From: Rhodococcus yunnanensis NBRC 103083
GTDB lineage: Bacteria > Actinomycetota > Actinomycetes > Mycobacteriales > Mycobacteriaceae
Length of the DNA stretch: 64,000 nt
Direction of reading: 5' to 3'
NCBI RefSeq assembly: GCF_001895005.1
Contig: NZ_BCXH01000015.1
Coordinates: 108,666-172,665, forward strand
How positions within the stretch are numbered: the stretch's first letter is position 1; each line of letters begins with the position of its first letter. The notes beneath the pieces are model-generated. The model saw only the letters and a program-made list of their open reading frames with translations. It did no database searches and was not told the origin of the DNA. The translations under genes and the position numbers were made by a program. Of the stretch, positions 34,797 through 43,166 are shown piece after piece.

Positions 34797-35744
34797 ATGA
34801 GCAAGACCAAAGTAGCGGTGATCGGGTCCGGGAACATCGGCACCGATCTCGTCATCAAATTGAAGCGGGTAGCGAAGAACGTCGAAATCGCGGTCCTCGT
34901 CGGCATCGATCCGGCCTCGGACGGTCTCGCGCGCGCACGCCGAATGGGCATCAGCACGGTCGATTCCGGCGTCCAAGGCCTGATCGAGCATCCCGAGTTC
35001 GGTGATATCGACATCATTTTCGACTCGACGTCCGCGAAAGCGCACGTCGCCAACGAAGAAGCCTTGCGGCCGTTCGGCAAGCGGTTGATCGATCTCACTC
35101 CCGCGGCCATCGGACCGTACGTCGTTCCGGCAGTGAATTTGGACGAGCACCTCGGGGCGGCCGATGTGAACATGGTGACCTGCGGCGGGCAGGCGACCAT
35201 TCCGATCGTCGCCGCGATCTCTCAGGTGACGCCGGTGCACTACGCCGAGATCGTCGCCTCGATTGCATCGAAGTCCGCGGGGCCGGGGACTCGGGCGAAC
35301 ATCGACGAGTTCACCGAAACCACCTCCGAGGCAATCGAAAAGGTCGGCGGCGCGGCACACGGCAAGGCCATCATCGTCCTCAATCCGGCCGAGCCACCGC
35401 TGATCATGCGCGACACCGTTCTCGCGCTGGTGTCGAACCCGGATCAGGACACGATCCGCCAGTCCATTCTGGACATGGTCGCCAAGGTTTCGGCTTATGT
35501 ACCGGGCTACCGACTCAAGCAGGAAGTCCAGTTCACCCAACTCGACGACGCCGAATCCGTCGCCACCCTGACCGGTGGCGTCGACAAGGGGCCCGGCCTG
35601 TGGAAGGTCTCGGTGTTCCTCGAAGTCGAAGGCGCCGCACATTACCTGCCTGCATATGCAGGCAACCTCGACATCATGACCTCTGCCGCCCTTCAGGTCG
35701 CGGAGAAGATCGCCGAAACCGCAACTCTGGAGGCAGCACGATGA
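34797..35744 (+). CDS. Acetaldehyde dehydrogenase (acylating)
   Basis: A 315-residue enzyme of the MhpF/BphJ/HsaG type, converting acetaldehyde (or propanal), CoA and NAD to the acyl-CoA. It opens [17 protein letters not shown] (NAD motif), has the catalytic Cys in [13 protein letters not shown] near residue 127, and [16 protein letters not shown]. It forms a substrate-channelling complex with the aldolase encoded next; their genes overlap by ATGA at 35741-35744. Confidence 0.94.
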   Translation: MSKTKVAVIGSGNIGTDLVIKLKRVAKNVEIAVLVGIDPASDGLARARRMGISTVDSGVQGLIEHPEFGDIDIIFDSTSAKAHVANEEALRPFGKRLIDLTPAAIGPYVVPAVNLDEHLGAADVNMVTCGGQATIPIVAAISQVTPVHYAEIVASIASKSAGPGTRANIDEFTETTSEAIEKVGGAAHGKAIIVLNPAEPPLIMRDTVLALVSNPDQDTIRQSILDMVAKVSAYVPGYRLKQEVQFTQLDDAESVATLTGGVDKGPGLWKVSVFLEVEGAAHYLPAYAGNLDIMTSAALQVAEKIAETATLEAAR

Positions 35745-36787
35745 GCGAGACCACGACACGACCGACTGCGGTCGACGGCGCTGCGCTGTACATCCAGGAC
35801 GTCACCCTCCGCGATGGAATGCACGCCATGCGTCACCGCATCAGTCCCGAGAACGTTGCACGCGTTGCCAGTGCGCTCGACAGCGCGGGGGTCGACGCCA
35901 TCGAGGTCACTCACGGTGACGGCCTCGCCGGCCACAGCCTGACCTACGGACCGGGCAGCAACACGGACTGGGAATGGATCGAAGCGGCCGCCGCAGTGGT
36001 GCACCGCGCCAAACTCACCACCTTGCTGCTTCCCGGAGTCGGCACCGTCGCAGAGCTCGAGCACGCCTTCGAACTCGGGGTGACGTCGGTGCGGGTGGCG
36101 ACGCACTGCACCGAGGCAGATGTCTCCGCCCAGCACATCGGCAAGGCCCGTGAGCTCGGCATGGATGTCTCCGGGTTCTTGATGATGTCTCATCTCGCCG
36201 AGCCTGCTGAGTTGGCCGAGCAGGCGAAGTTGATGGAATCGTATGGGGCGCACTGTGTGTACGTCACCGACTCGGGCGGTCGGTTGACGATGAACGGGGT
36301 CCGCGACCGGGTGCGTGCGTACCGGGACGTGCTCGACGCCGAGACCCAGATCGGTATTCACGCGCACCAGAATCTGTCGCTGTCGGTCGCGAATTCCGTG
36401 GTAGCGGTCGAAGAAGGCGTCACCAGAGTCGACGCGTCCCTCGCCGGTCACGGTGCAGGAGCGGGAAACTGCCCGATCGAGCCGTTCGTTGCCGTCGCCG
36501 ACCTGCACGGCTGGAAGCACAATTGCGATCTGTTCGGATTGCAGGATGCGGCCGACGACATCGTCCGACCGTTGCAGGACAGGCCGGTTCAGGTCGACCG
36601 CGAGACATTGACCCTCGGGTACGCCGGGGTCTACTCGAGCTTCCTGCGCCACGCCGAGACGGCAGCCAAACAGTACGGCCTCGACACCCGAGCGATCCTG
36701 CTCGCCGTCGGAGAACGCGGACTGGTCGGTGGACAGGAAGATCTGATCACCGATATCGCGTTGGACCTCGCGGCGGCGAAGAGCTGA
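35741..36787 (+). CDS. 4-hydroxy-2-oxovalerate aldolase
   Basis: A 348-residue DRE-TIM aldolase (MhpE/BphI/HsaF) that splits 4-hydroxy-2-oxoacids into pyruvate and an aldehyde, passed to the acylating dehydrogenase. Seen are [12 protein letters not shown] (Arg-Asp of the active site), [25 protein letters not shown] and the metal-binding [17 protein letters not shown]-terminal helical domain present, full length. Last gene of the operon; a strong hairpin follows at 36853. Confidence 0.95.
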   Translation: MSETTTRPTAVDGAALYIQDVTLRDGMHAMRHRISPENVARVASALDSAGVDAIEVTHGDGLAGHSLTYGPGSNTDWEWIEAAAAVVHRAKLTTLLLPGVGTVAELEHAFELGVTSVRVATHCTEADVSAQHIGKARELGMDVSGFLMMSHLAEPAELAEQAKLMESYGAHCVYVTDSGGRLTMNGVRDRVRAYRDVLDAETQIGIHAHQNLSLSVANSVVAVEEGVTRVDASLAGHGAGAGNCPIEPFVAVADLHGWKHNCDLFGLQDAADDIVRPLQDRPVQVDRETLTLGYAGVYSSFLRHAETAAKQYGLDTRAILLAVGERGLVGGQEDLITDIALDLAAAKS

Positions 36788-36852
36788 CTGGGCGCATCCA
36801 ACCGCACAGGCGCAGCAATGAGCAGATCGGCTGCCTGACGTTTGTCGCCGCA

Positions 36853-36885
36853 CGAGCGCCGGACAGTAATCCTGTCCGGCGCTCG
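36853..36885. terminator. Bidirectional terminator hairpin
   Basis: CGAGCGCCGGACAG (36853-36866), loop TAATC, CTGTCCGGCGCTCG (36872-36885): a perfect 14-bp stem between the convergent aldolase and zinc-dehydrogenase genes. No T-tract, but position and stability fit a shared terminator. Confidence 0.7.
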
Positions 36886-36948
36886 CGCGTCGACCGCTGT
36901 CCGTGAGGTCAGGGCTTCGAATCCGTTCGCGCGCAGAGGAAAAGTCCT

Positions 36949-37971
36949 CTAGCGGCGTGGACGGACTGCATGCTTCGGCCGCTCACCGGATCCGATCGAA
37001 GCCAGCGCGGACAGCGCTGAGGTCATCGGTACCGTGTGAACGAAGGCCGCGCCGAGATTCGGCACAGTGTGAAGCACGTCCAACGCAGTTCGGTAGTCCT
37101 GGGCATCGCCGGAGTAGCTTGCCAGAACAGAGACCTCCTTCCGGATCGCGTCGTCCACATCAACTGTCACCGGTGCCCCGTAGATTCCGACGAGGACTAT
37201 TCGCCCACCTCGACTCATTGCGCGGACGGCGTTGTTCAGAGCAGGGGCCGCGCCCGCCGCCTCGATCCACAGATCGACGCCGCGGGGCGGTTCGGCTGTC
37301 AGGTGCAACCCGACCAGCTCGCAGATGCCTGCTCTGTTCACCACATCGTCAGGTGTACCGACCACTGTCACTTGCGCACCCGCGTGTCGAGCGGCGATTC
37401 CGGCGAGCAGGCCGATGGCGCCAGGTCCACTGATCACCACGTGGTCGTCGGGGGACAAGCGTCCGCGTGTCAGTACCGCTCGACACGCGACGGACATCGG
37501 TTCGGTCAACACCGCGGTCTCGTCGGGCAACGAACCTACATGCAGCAATGTTCGAGCAGGTACCGCGACGGTTGTTGCCAGCCCGCCATTTCTCGACAAC
37601 CCGAGCCATTCGCGTTTCTTGCATAGCTGACCCAATCCGCGGTCGCACAGGTCGCACTCCCCGCAGCCGAAGATCGACATGGGAGTAACTCGATCGCCGA
37701 GAGCCACCGTGGTGACCTCGGCGCCGATTTCGACCACCCGTCCGACGACTTCGTGGCCGAGAACGGTGCCGACCTCGATCCAGGACGAGCTCGGATCGCC
37801 ATGCCAGATGTGGCTGTCGGATCCGCAGAGACCGCAGAGGTCGACGGCGATGATGACTTCTCCGAGACCTGCGGACGGCGATGGCAGCTCGCTGAGGGCC
37901 AACCCTCCGGGTTCGTATCCTTGTCGAACGACACCGACTGAATTGCTGGTTTCAGGCACTGACGCCACCAT
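36949..37971 (-). CDS. Zinc-dependent alcohol dehydrogenase
   Basis: A 340-residue medium-chain dehydrogenase. Catalytic zinc ligands: Cys in DLCGLCGSDSH, His-Glu in VLGHEVVG. Structural zinc cysteines: CGECDLCDRGLGQLC. Cofactor motif ISGPGAIGLLAGI. The start at 37971 lies 20 bp inside the end of the SDR gene, so the two are coupled. It is the last gene of a leftward operon (thioesterase, ThDP enzyme, SDR, this gene). A dehydrogenase pair after a C-C bond-handling enzyme suggests oxidation of a hydroxy intermediate. Substrate unknown. Confidence 0.88.
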   Translation of the reverse strand: MVASVPETSNSVGVVRQGYEPGGLALSELPSPSAGLGEVIIAVDLCGLCGSDSHIWHGDPSSSWIEVGTVLGHEVVGRVVEIGAEVTTVALGDRVTPMSIFGCGECDLCDRGLGQLCKKREWLGLSRNGGLATTVAVPARTLLHVGSLPDETAVLTEPMSVACRAVLTRGRLSPDDHVVISGPGAIGLLAGIAARHAGAQVTVVGTPDDVVNRAGICELVGLHLTAEPPRGVDLWIEAAGAAPALNNAVRAMSRGGRIVLVGIYGAPVTVDVDDAIRKEVSVLASYSGDAQDYRTALDVLHTVPNLGAAFVHTVPMTSALSALASIGSGERPKHAVRPRR

Positions 37972-38761
37972 CGATCGGAATCACAGTGCCGGTTACGTAC
38001 GCGGCAGCCTCACTGCTGAGGAAGCCGACGACTCCAGCGCAGTCTGCTGCAGTTCCGAATCGTCCCAGCGGGACGGTGCTCAACAGTTCGTCCGAGCCCT
38101 CTGCGGCGAACGCATTCGCAAGACGGCCCGTGTGGATGTATCCGGGTGCGAGACAGTTCACGGTGATCCCGCGAGGTCCCAGTTCACGAGCCAGATACCG
38201 CGAGTACATGATGATCGCGGCCTTCGACGCCCCGTAGTGCGCGTAGCCGCCGTCCGGTTCGGCCTTCCTGCCGAAGAGGCTCGACATCGTGATGATGCGA
38301 CCGCCTGGCACGGGACTCATCGATGCAACCAACGCCTGGCAGGTGTGTACCGTCGCCATGAGGTTGCGCTCGACGACTTCGTGAAATGTAGACATCTCGA
38401 CGACGCTCGCCGCGGTCTCGGCGAATCCGCCCTTTCCGCCACCCGCGATGCACACACCGATGTCGATCGGTCCCAGCTCGCCCGCAACAGCCTCGACGGC
38501 CTTCCTCGTGCTTTCGGCAGATGTGAGGTCGACTTGGACACCTACGGAACGTCGACCGAGCGCACGAATCTCACCGACGGTCGAGTCCGACGTCATCGAC
38601 GCGGATTCGGCTTCGAACTCGTTGTACGACGTCAGATCGATATCGAGAACCGCGACGTCTGCACCCGCCTGTGCCAATCGAAGTGCGCAAGCCCGGCCGA
38701 TGCCGCGAGCCGCACCTGTGACCAACGCGGTCTTTCCGCTCAGCGTTTCCTCGGTGTTCAT
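37952..38761 (-). CDS. Short-chain dehydrogenase/reductase, 3-oxoacyl-reductase-like
   Basis: A 269-residue classical SDR: glycine motif TGAARGIG near residue 15, LDIDL at the end of strand 2 (Asp, so NAD preferred), IAGGGKGG in place of the usual NNAG, catalytic Ser in ITMSSLFG and Tyr-x-x-x-Lys in HYGASKAA, and the usual end GTVIPIDGGVSA. ATG 38761 overlaps the ThDP-enzyme stop (ATGA). An atypical insertion (YNEFEAESASMTSD) follows strand 2. Confidence 0.88.
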   Translation of the reverse strand: MNTEETLSGKTALVTGAARGIGRACALRLAQAGADVAVLDIDLTSYNEFEAESASMTSDSTVGEIRALGRRSVGVQVDLTSAESTRKAVEAVAGELGPIDIGVCIAGGGKGGFAETAASVVEMSTFHEVVERNLMATVHTCQALVASMSPVPGGRIITMSSLFGRKAEPDGGYAHYGASKAAIIMYSRYLARELGPRGITVNCLAPGYIHTGRLANAFAAEGSDELLSTVPLGRFGTAADCAGVVGFLSSEAAAYVTGTVIPIDGGVSA

Positions 38762-40503
38762 TGCTGCGGCACCGAGTAACCGTCGACGGTGTGAAGATCT
38801 GCCATCACGTCCTGGTATCGGTCCTCGTTCGATACCGAAGAAACAATGACACGTACGCCTGTGATAGCCAGCGCCTCGGTGAGAGCGGTATGAAACTCGG
38901 CTGGGGTTCTTGCCGAGTAGGTCGTGCATCCTGCTGCGGCCGCTATCGCTGAATAGTCGGTCGAGGGGAACTCGGAAGCGATCACCCGGCCACGCTGACC
39001 GTGGTAAACCCATCCGAGGATGCGGTTGTCGAAGACCACGACGATCATGTCGACACCGAGTTCGACTGCAGTAAGGAGGGCATGGAACGACATGCCGAAC
39101 CCGCCGTCTCCACACGTGGCGACTGCAAGCGAGTCGGGCCGCACCATCGCCGCGGCCGTCGCGGATGGAATCGCGTATCCCATGCCACCACCACCGTTAG
39201 GTTGAAGTACGGTCCCGCCTTCCTTCACGACGTAGTCGCTCAATACGAACAACCTGTTCTCACCCGCGTCGCAGGTCACGACGGTCTTGGCGGGCAGAAG
39301 CTCGTTCATGATGAGAACCGCGTCGCGAGCGCTGAAGTCACCGGTCGCCGATTCGGCTCGAGAACTCCGATTGCGGGCGCGTGCCTCCTCGACGCGTGTG
39401 CGGCCGCCACCGCTGAATCCCGCAGCCTGAGCACCGAGCGTCACCAGGCTCAATTCTGCGTCGCCGACGATGGCATTGGTTGCCGGCACAGTCCATCCGA
39501 TGTTCCTGGGCTCCACATCGATGTGGATCAAGCGTTGACGGGTAGCCGAGATGAGGTCGGGGTGGAAGTCAGCGAGATCAGTTGCGCCGAGCTTCGTTCC
39601 GACTGCCACGATCACATCGCTCTCGCCGAGCGATCGATTGGCGTGATTGTGTCCGAACGAACCGATGACACCGAGCGCGAGAGCGTGATCCTCGGGGAAT
39701 GTCCCCTTGCCTGCCGGAGTCGTCACGACTGGAATGTCGAGGGTGCGTGCGAACGACAGGAGCGCTGCCTCCGCATGGCCGAGACGAACACCATTACCTG
39801 CCAGGACTATCGGTTTCCGTGCTGATCCGAGTGTCTTGACTGCCGCCTCTATCTGCGACGGTGACACGACATCGGACCGAGGCGTCCCGTACGAGCCATG
39901 GAGGTACGACGGGGGCTGCGACTCGACCTGGACTCGTCCGAACAGTGAATCTCGGCGGAAGATGACGGCGACGGGGCCGGGCTCACCGGACGTCGCGTGC
40001 TTGATCGCCAACTGCGTCATCTGGAGCGCCTGGGTGGCGTCGTTCGCGACGAACGTCTCCTTGGTAATTGCGCGCATCGCTGCAGGGAGATCGACGGCGC
40101 CATAGCCACCGAGACTCGCCTGGTACGGCCCGAGATGCGACGACGGACCACCATCCGTCGCATCGAGAAGCACCAACATCGGCGACGCCCCGAGGTGAGC
40201 CTCCATGATGCCGATTCCGGCATTCCCCAGAATCCACTGACCTTGGCCCATGACTACCGACGGCACGCCGGTGAGACGCCCGCTCGCTTCAGCCATGACC
40301 GAACCGACACTTTCTTGTCGAACGAGATGAACATTCACATCGGCTTTCAAATCACGCAAAGCATCGAAAATGTGAACTGTGTAGCCGCCCGGCATTCCGT
40401 AGACAGTCGCCTGGTCCAAACCCGCGATTACTCGTCCGACTGCGACTGCGCCAGTGATGTCTTCATCTACTCGCGTAAAACTGGTGGTGTTTTGTTCCGT
40501 CAT
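38758..40503 (-). CDS. Thiamine-diphosphate-dependent enzyme (acetolactate-synthase/2-hydroxyacyl-lyase-like)
   Basis: A 581-residue ThDP enzyme with the three usual domains. The cofactor glutamate is in VRQESVGSVMAEASG (Glu64, where a His-Glu pair is commoner), the central domain has KPIVLAGNGVRLG, and the ThDP/Mg motif runs from GDGGFGMS (465) to Asn493. These enzymes make or break C-C bonds next to a carbonyl (carboligases, decarboxylases, 2-hydroxyacyl-CoA lyases). The start is ATG 40503: a GTG at 40515 overlaps the AGGAG that serves as ribosome site. It follows the thioesterase gene and is coupled to the SDR. The exact reaction is not visible. Confidence 0.82.
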   Translation of the reverse strand: MTEQNTTSFTRVDEDITGAVAVGRVIAGLDQATVYGMPGGYTVHIFDALRDLKADVNVHLVRQESVGSVMAEASGRLTGVPSVVMGQGQWILGNAGIGIMEAHLGASPMLVLLDATDGGPSSHLGPYQASLGGYGAVDLPAAMRAITKETFVANDATQALQMTQLAIKHATSGEPGPVAVIFRRDSLFGRVQVESQPPSYLHGSYGTPRSDVVSPSQIEAAVKTLGSARKPIVLAGNGVRLGHAEAALLSFARTLDIPVVTTPAGKGTFPEDHALALGVIGSFGHNHANRSLGESDVIVAVGTKLGATDLADFHPDLISATRQRLIHIDVEPRNIGWTVPATNAIVGDAELSLVTLGAQAAGFSGGGRTRVEEARARNRSSRAESATGDFSARDAVLIMNELLPAKTVVTCDAGENRLFVLSDYVVKEGGTVLQPNGGGGMGYAIPSATAAAMVRPDSLAVATCGDGGFGMSFHALLTAVELGVDMIVVVFDNRILGWVYHGQRGRVIASEFPSTDYSAIAAAAGCTTYSARTPAEFHTALTEALAITGVRVIVSSVSNEDRYQDVMADLHTVDGYSVPQQ

Positions 40504-40527
40504 TTCTGAGATCACTCCTGAAGTCGA

Positions 40528-40971
40528 CTAGTGCGCTTTGGTCGTCGGCTTGTCTTTTGCCGCAATGGATGTGAGTTCATCGAGCGGGTTGGGACGGAGT
40601 CGGCGAGTTTCGAGATCGAGCAGTCCGACGGTGAAATCGAGATGGCAGTTGTCGACTCCCTCGGCAGATCTGATCCACTGTTCGTGTCGTAATGTTTTGC
40701 CTGTGGTCGCGACGAACGAACTCGTCGCAACCACCGACTTTGCGGTGGAAAGTACCTCGTTGAGGTACTTGATGTGCACATCGAGAATTATCACTGCTCG
40801 GTCCAGTGCAACCAGACGAGCTGGGCTGATATCGGCCGACTCCATGTGTCGGACACGTGCGAATTCTGCAATCTCGACGTATGCGATATGGCTGATATGG
40901 CCATTCTGATCCAGGTCACGAAAGCGGAGTTCTATCGCCGTCTCGAAGCACGCGAAATTGTCATCGTTCAC
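40528..40971 (-). CDS. Acyl-CoA thioesterase, hot-dog (4HBT) family
   Basis: A 147-residue single hot-dog domain. LRFRDLDQNGHISHIAYVEIAEFARV contains the Asp-x-x-x-x-Gly-His pattern of 4-hydroxybenzoyl-CoA-type thioesterases (given in parts: RFRDLDQNGHISH, then VEIAEFARV). I start at GTG 40971, because the frame upstream has no homology-like content. It opens the leftward operon, facing the carboxylase operon across 600 bp of regulatory DNA. Confidence 0.78.
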   Translation of the reverse strand: MNDDNFACFETAIELRFRDLDQNGHISHIAYVEIAEFARVRHMESADISPARLVALDRAVIILDVHIKYLNEVLSTAKSVVATSSFVATTGKTLRHEQWIRSAEGVDNCHLDFTVGLLDLETRRLRPNPLDELTSIAAKDKPTTKAH

Positions 40972-41114
40972 TGTCGGCCAAGATCCTTTCGAGCGGACTG
41001 AAACGGCGGGCTGGTCCCGGTGCGTTACGCGTGCGCACCTGGCATCAGACACGAGCGTGAATGCACGTGTCGTGAAGCACCGAGGACGCGGCATCCGTGG
41101 TCCATGCTCGCATA

Positions 41115-41132
41115 GTTGACTTGGATGTCAAC
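41115..41132. promoter_or_regulatory. TGAC-N6-GTCA dyad, copy 1
   Basis: GTTGAC-TTGGAT-GTCAAC, a perfect 6-6-6 inverted repeat, 144 bp before the thioesterase start. It shares TTGACTT-NN-ATGTCA with the copy at 47827 and matches the copy at 41365 in its half-sites. Resembles TetR-type operators of lipid catabolism in general shape. Confidence 0.65.
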
Positions 41133-41322
41133 ATGATTTTCAAAAATTGGGAGGCGGCTGCAGGCCTCACCGTGGGTTGCAACCTCCTCGCTCGAGGTGC
41201 TGACTGCGCAGCCCCTCGTCTGATGCATGGTCCGAGCGAACAGGCTTTCTGCAGGTCATAGATAGATTCTGGCCAGAGATCTAGAGGCGGGTCTTCGGGT
41301 ACTCGTGAAGGAGCTCTGTGCG

Positions 41323-41367
41323 ATGACCGACGAAACCATGAGCGAATTTGTGAAGCCATTGAAATGA
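41323..41367 (+). CDS. Possible 14-residue leader peptide
   Basis: ATG-ACC-GAC through TGA encodes MTDETMSEFVKPLK. AAGGAG lies at 41308-41313, nine bases before the ATG, so translation is likely if transcribed. Its stop overlaps the operator at 41365. It may be a leader peptide or the remains of a gene start. Confidence 0.35.
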   Translation: MTDETMSEFVKPLK

Positions 41368-41378
41368 CTATGGTGTCA
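41365..41378. promoter_or_regulatory. TGAC-N6-GTCA dyad, copy 2
   Basis: TGACTATGGTGTCA, 192 bp before the carboxyltransferase start, in line with copies at 41115 and 47827. Confidence 0.55.
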
Positions 41379-41569
41379 AGTGTAGGTTGTGCACTGTACC
41401 GAGGCGGCCTTCGCCTCCGGTCATCGGCGGTCCGGTCGACACCGGTCGAGCAGACACGCTCGCCGGTTACCGACGAGTGGTACCGGCCCACGGATCAGCA
41501 AGCACGATATTTCCGTCAATTCATGATGATTCGATGCGCCGTATTCGGTGTTAATGGAGGGGTCGTTGG

Positions 41570-43162
41570 ATGTCACAACTGGTATCGCGGCTTGATGTAC
41601 GTTCGGATGAATTCGAGCGCAATCGCAAGGCAATGCTTACGGCGCTTGAATCTATCGAGGGTCACACCGCCAAGGTGGTGGCCGGTGGTGGTGAACGGTA
41701 TGTCGAGCGACATCGAGCGCGAGGAAAACTGCTGGTTCGGGAGAGGGTCGAACTCCTGATCGACCGGGACAGCGCGCTTCTCGAGCTGTCCCCCCTCGCC
41801 GGGGCGGAAACGGACGATCCCATCGGCGGCGGTGTCGTTACCGCGGTCGGTGTCGTCTCCGGCGTCGAGTGCGTGATCATCGCCAACGATGCAACTGTCC
41901 GGGGTGGCGCGCAGTCGCCGTCGACAGTCCGCAAGATCAACCGTGCACTCGAGGTGGCCACGGTCAATCGGCTGCCTTTGATCACACTCGTGGAGTCCGG
42001 CGGAGCCGACCTGCCGAATCAGTCGAAGATATTCGTTACTGGTGGAAGCTCTTTCAAGGACATCTCACGGCTGTCGAAGGCAGGTATTCCTACCATCTCG
42101 CTCGTCTTCGGCTCGTCCACGGCCGGCGGTGCATACATGCCGGGAATGTCGGACTACACGGTCCTGGTCAAGGAACAGGCTCAGGTCTTTCTCGGTGGGC
42201 CGCCGTTGGTGAAGATGGCGACGAACGAGGATGCGGACGTCGAAGAACTTGGCGGCGCGGAGATGCATGCGCGGGTATCCGGTCTTGCGGACTATCTCGC
42301 GGCTGATGAACGAGATGCACTCCGGATCGGTCGAGAGATCATGGCGCATCTTCGCGGGGTACGACCTCCGTCGACTCTGACCGGAGGCAGCGAGCCGGTG
42401 TACCCCGTCGACGAGTTGCTCGGCATCCCATCGGCAGACCCACGTCAGCCGTATGACATCCGCGAGATCATCGCGCGAACCGTCGACGGGTCCGATCTGG
42501 CGGAATTCAAACCGATCTATGGCGCAAATTTGGTATGCGGGTGGGCGACGCTTCACGGTCAGAGTATTGGCGTCCTCGGCAACAACGGCATCTTGTTCTC
42601 CGAGGAGGCACAGAAAGGCTCGCAATTCATTCAGCTCTGCAACCAGACCGGTACCCCGTTACTTTTCATCCACAATATAACCGGCTTCATGGTCGGCACT
42701 CGGTATGAGCAAGGCGGAATCATCAAGGACGGCGCAAAGCTGATCAACGCGGTCTCGAACTCCGTTGTGCCGCACCTGGTATTGATGGTCGGGTCGAGCT
42801 ACGGCGCGGGAAACTACGCGATGTCGGGTCGCGCGTACGATCCGCGATTCGTGTTCACGTGGCCGTCGCACAGAATCGCGGTGATGGGTGGAAAGCAGCT
42901 TGCCGGCGTTATGTCGATCATTCGAAAGAATGCGGCGGAAGCCGCGGGTCGTACGTTCGACCTTGACGACGACGCTGCGCGACGGCAGACGATCGAAGAT
43001 CAGATCGACCGTGAGTCGACAGCGCTCTATTCCACTGGGCAGGTATGGGACGACGGGATCATCGATCCGCGAGACACGCGAGTAGTCCTTGGTCTCGCTC
43101 TCTCCGCCGCTATGGGACGCCCTTCGAGCGGTGCCCGAGGCTTCGCAAACTTCAGGATGTGA
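41570..43162 (+). CDS. Acyl-CoA carboxylase, carboxyltransferase (beta) subunit
   Basis: A 530-residue carboxyltransferase of the methylcrotonyl/geranyl-CoA type, moving carboxylate from biotin to an acyl-CoA. Both crotonase-like halves are present; typical segments are GGAQSPSTVRKINRALEVA, LVESGGADLPNQ, STAGGAYMPGMSDYT, GNNGILFSEEAQKGSQFI and MVGSSYGAGNYAMSGRAYDP. The last two resemble MccB/GCC more than acetyl- or propionyl-CoA carboxylases. GGAGGGG sits seven bases before ATG 41570. The matching alpha subunit and an AtuA-like protein follow. Confidence 0.9.
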   Translation: MSQLVSRLDVRSDEFERNRKAMLTALESIEGHTAKVVAGGGERYVERHRARGKLLVRERVELLIDRDSALLELSPLAGAETDDPIGGGVVTAVGVVSGVECVIIANDATVRGGAQSPSTVRKINRALEVATVNRLPLITLVESGGADLPNQSKIFVTGGSSFKDISRLSKAGIPTISLVFGSSTAGGAYMPGMSDYTVLVKEQAQVFLGGPPLVKMATNEDADVEELGGAEMHARVSGLADYLAADERDALRIGREIMAHLRGVRPPSTLTGGSEPVYPVDELLGIPSADPRQPYDIREIIARTVDGSDLAEFKPIYGANLVCGWATLHGQSIGVLGNNGILFSEEAQKGSQFIQLCNQTGTPLLFIHNITGFMVGTRYEQGGIIKDGAKLINAVSNSVVPHLVLMVGSSYGAGNYAMSGRAYDPRFVFTWPSHRIAVMGGKQLAGVMSIIRKNAAEAAGRTFDLDDDAARRQTIEDQIDRESTALYSTGQVWDDGIIDPRDTRVVLGLALSAAMGRPSSGARGFANFRM

Positions 43163-43166
43163 TCAG

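Larger units (their letters stand above)
40972..41569. promoter_or_regulatory. 600-bp divergent regulatory region
   Basis: It separates the thioesterase operon from the carboxylase/AtuA operon. It contains two TGAC-N6-GTCA dyads (41116-41131 region and 41365-41378) and a 14-codon frame with a good ribosome site (41323-41367). No other gene is supported. Confidence 0.6.

Noticed and set aside
34101..35759. Long open frame (552 codons) on the minus strand
   Set aside because: It lies opposite the hydratase and acetaldehyde dehydrogenase genes, whose protein families are clear; the product is His/Arg/Gly-rich with no family features.
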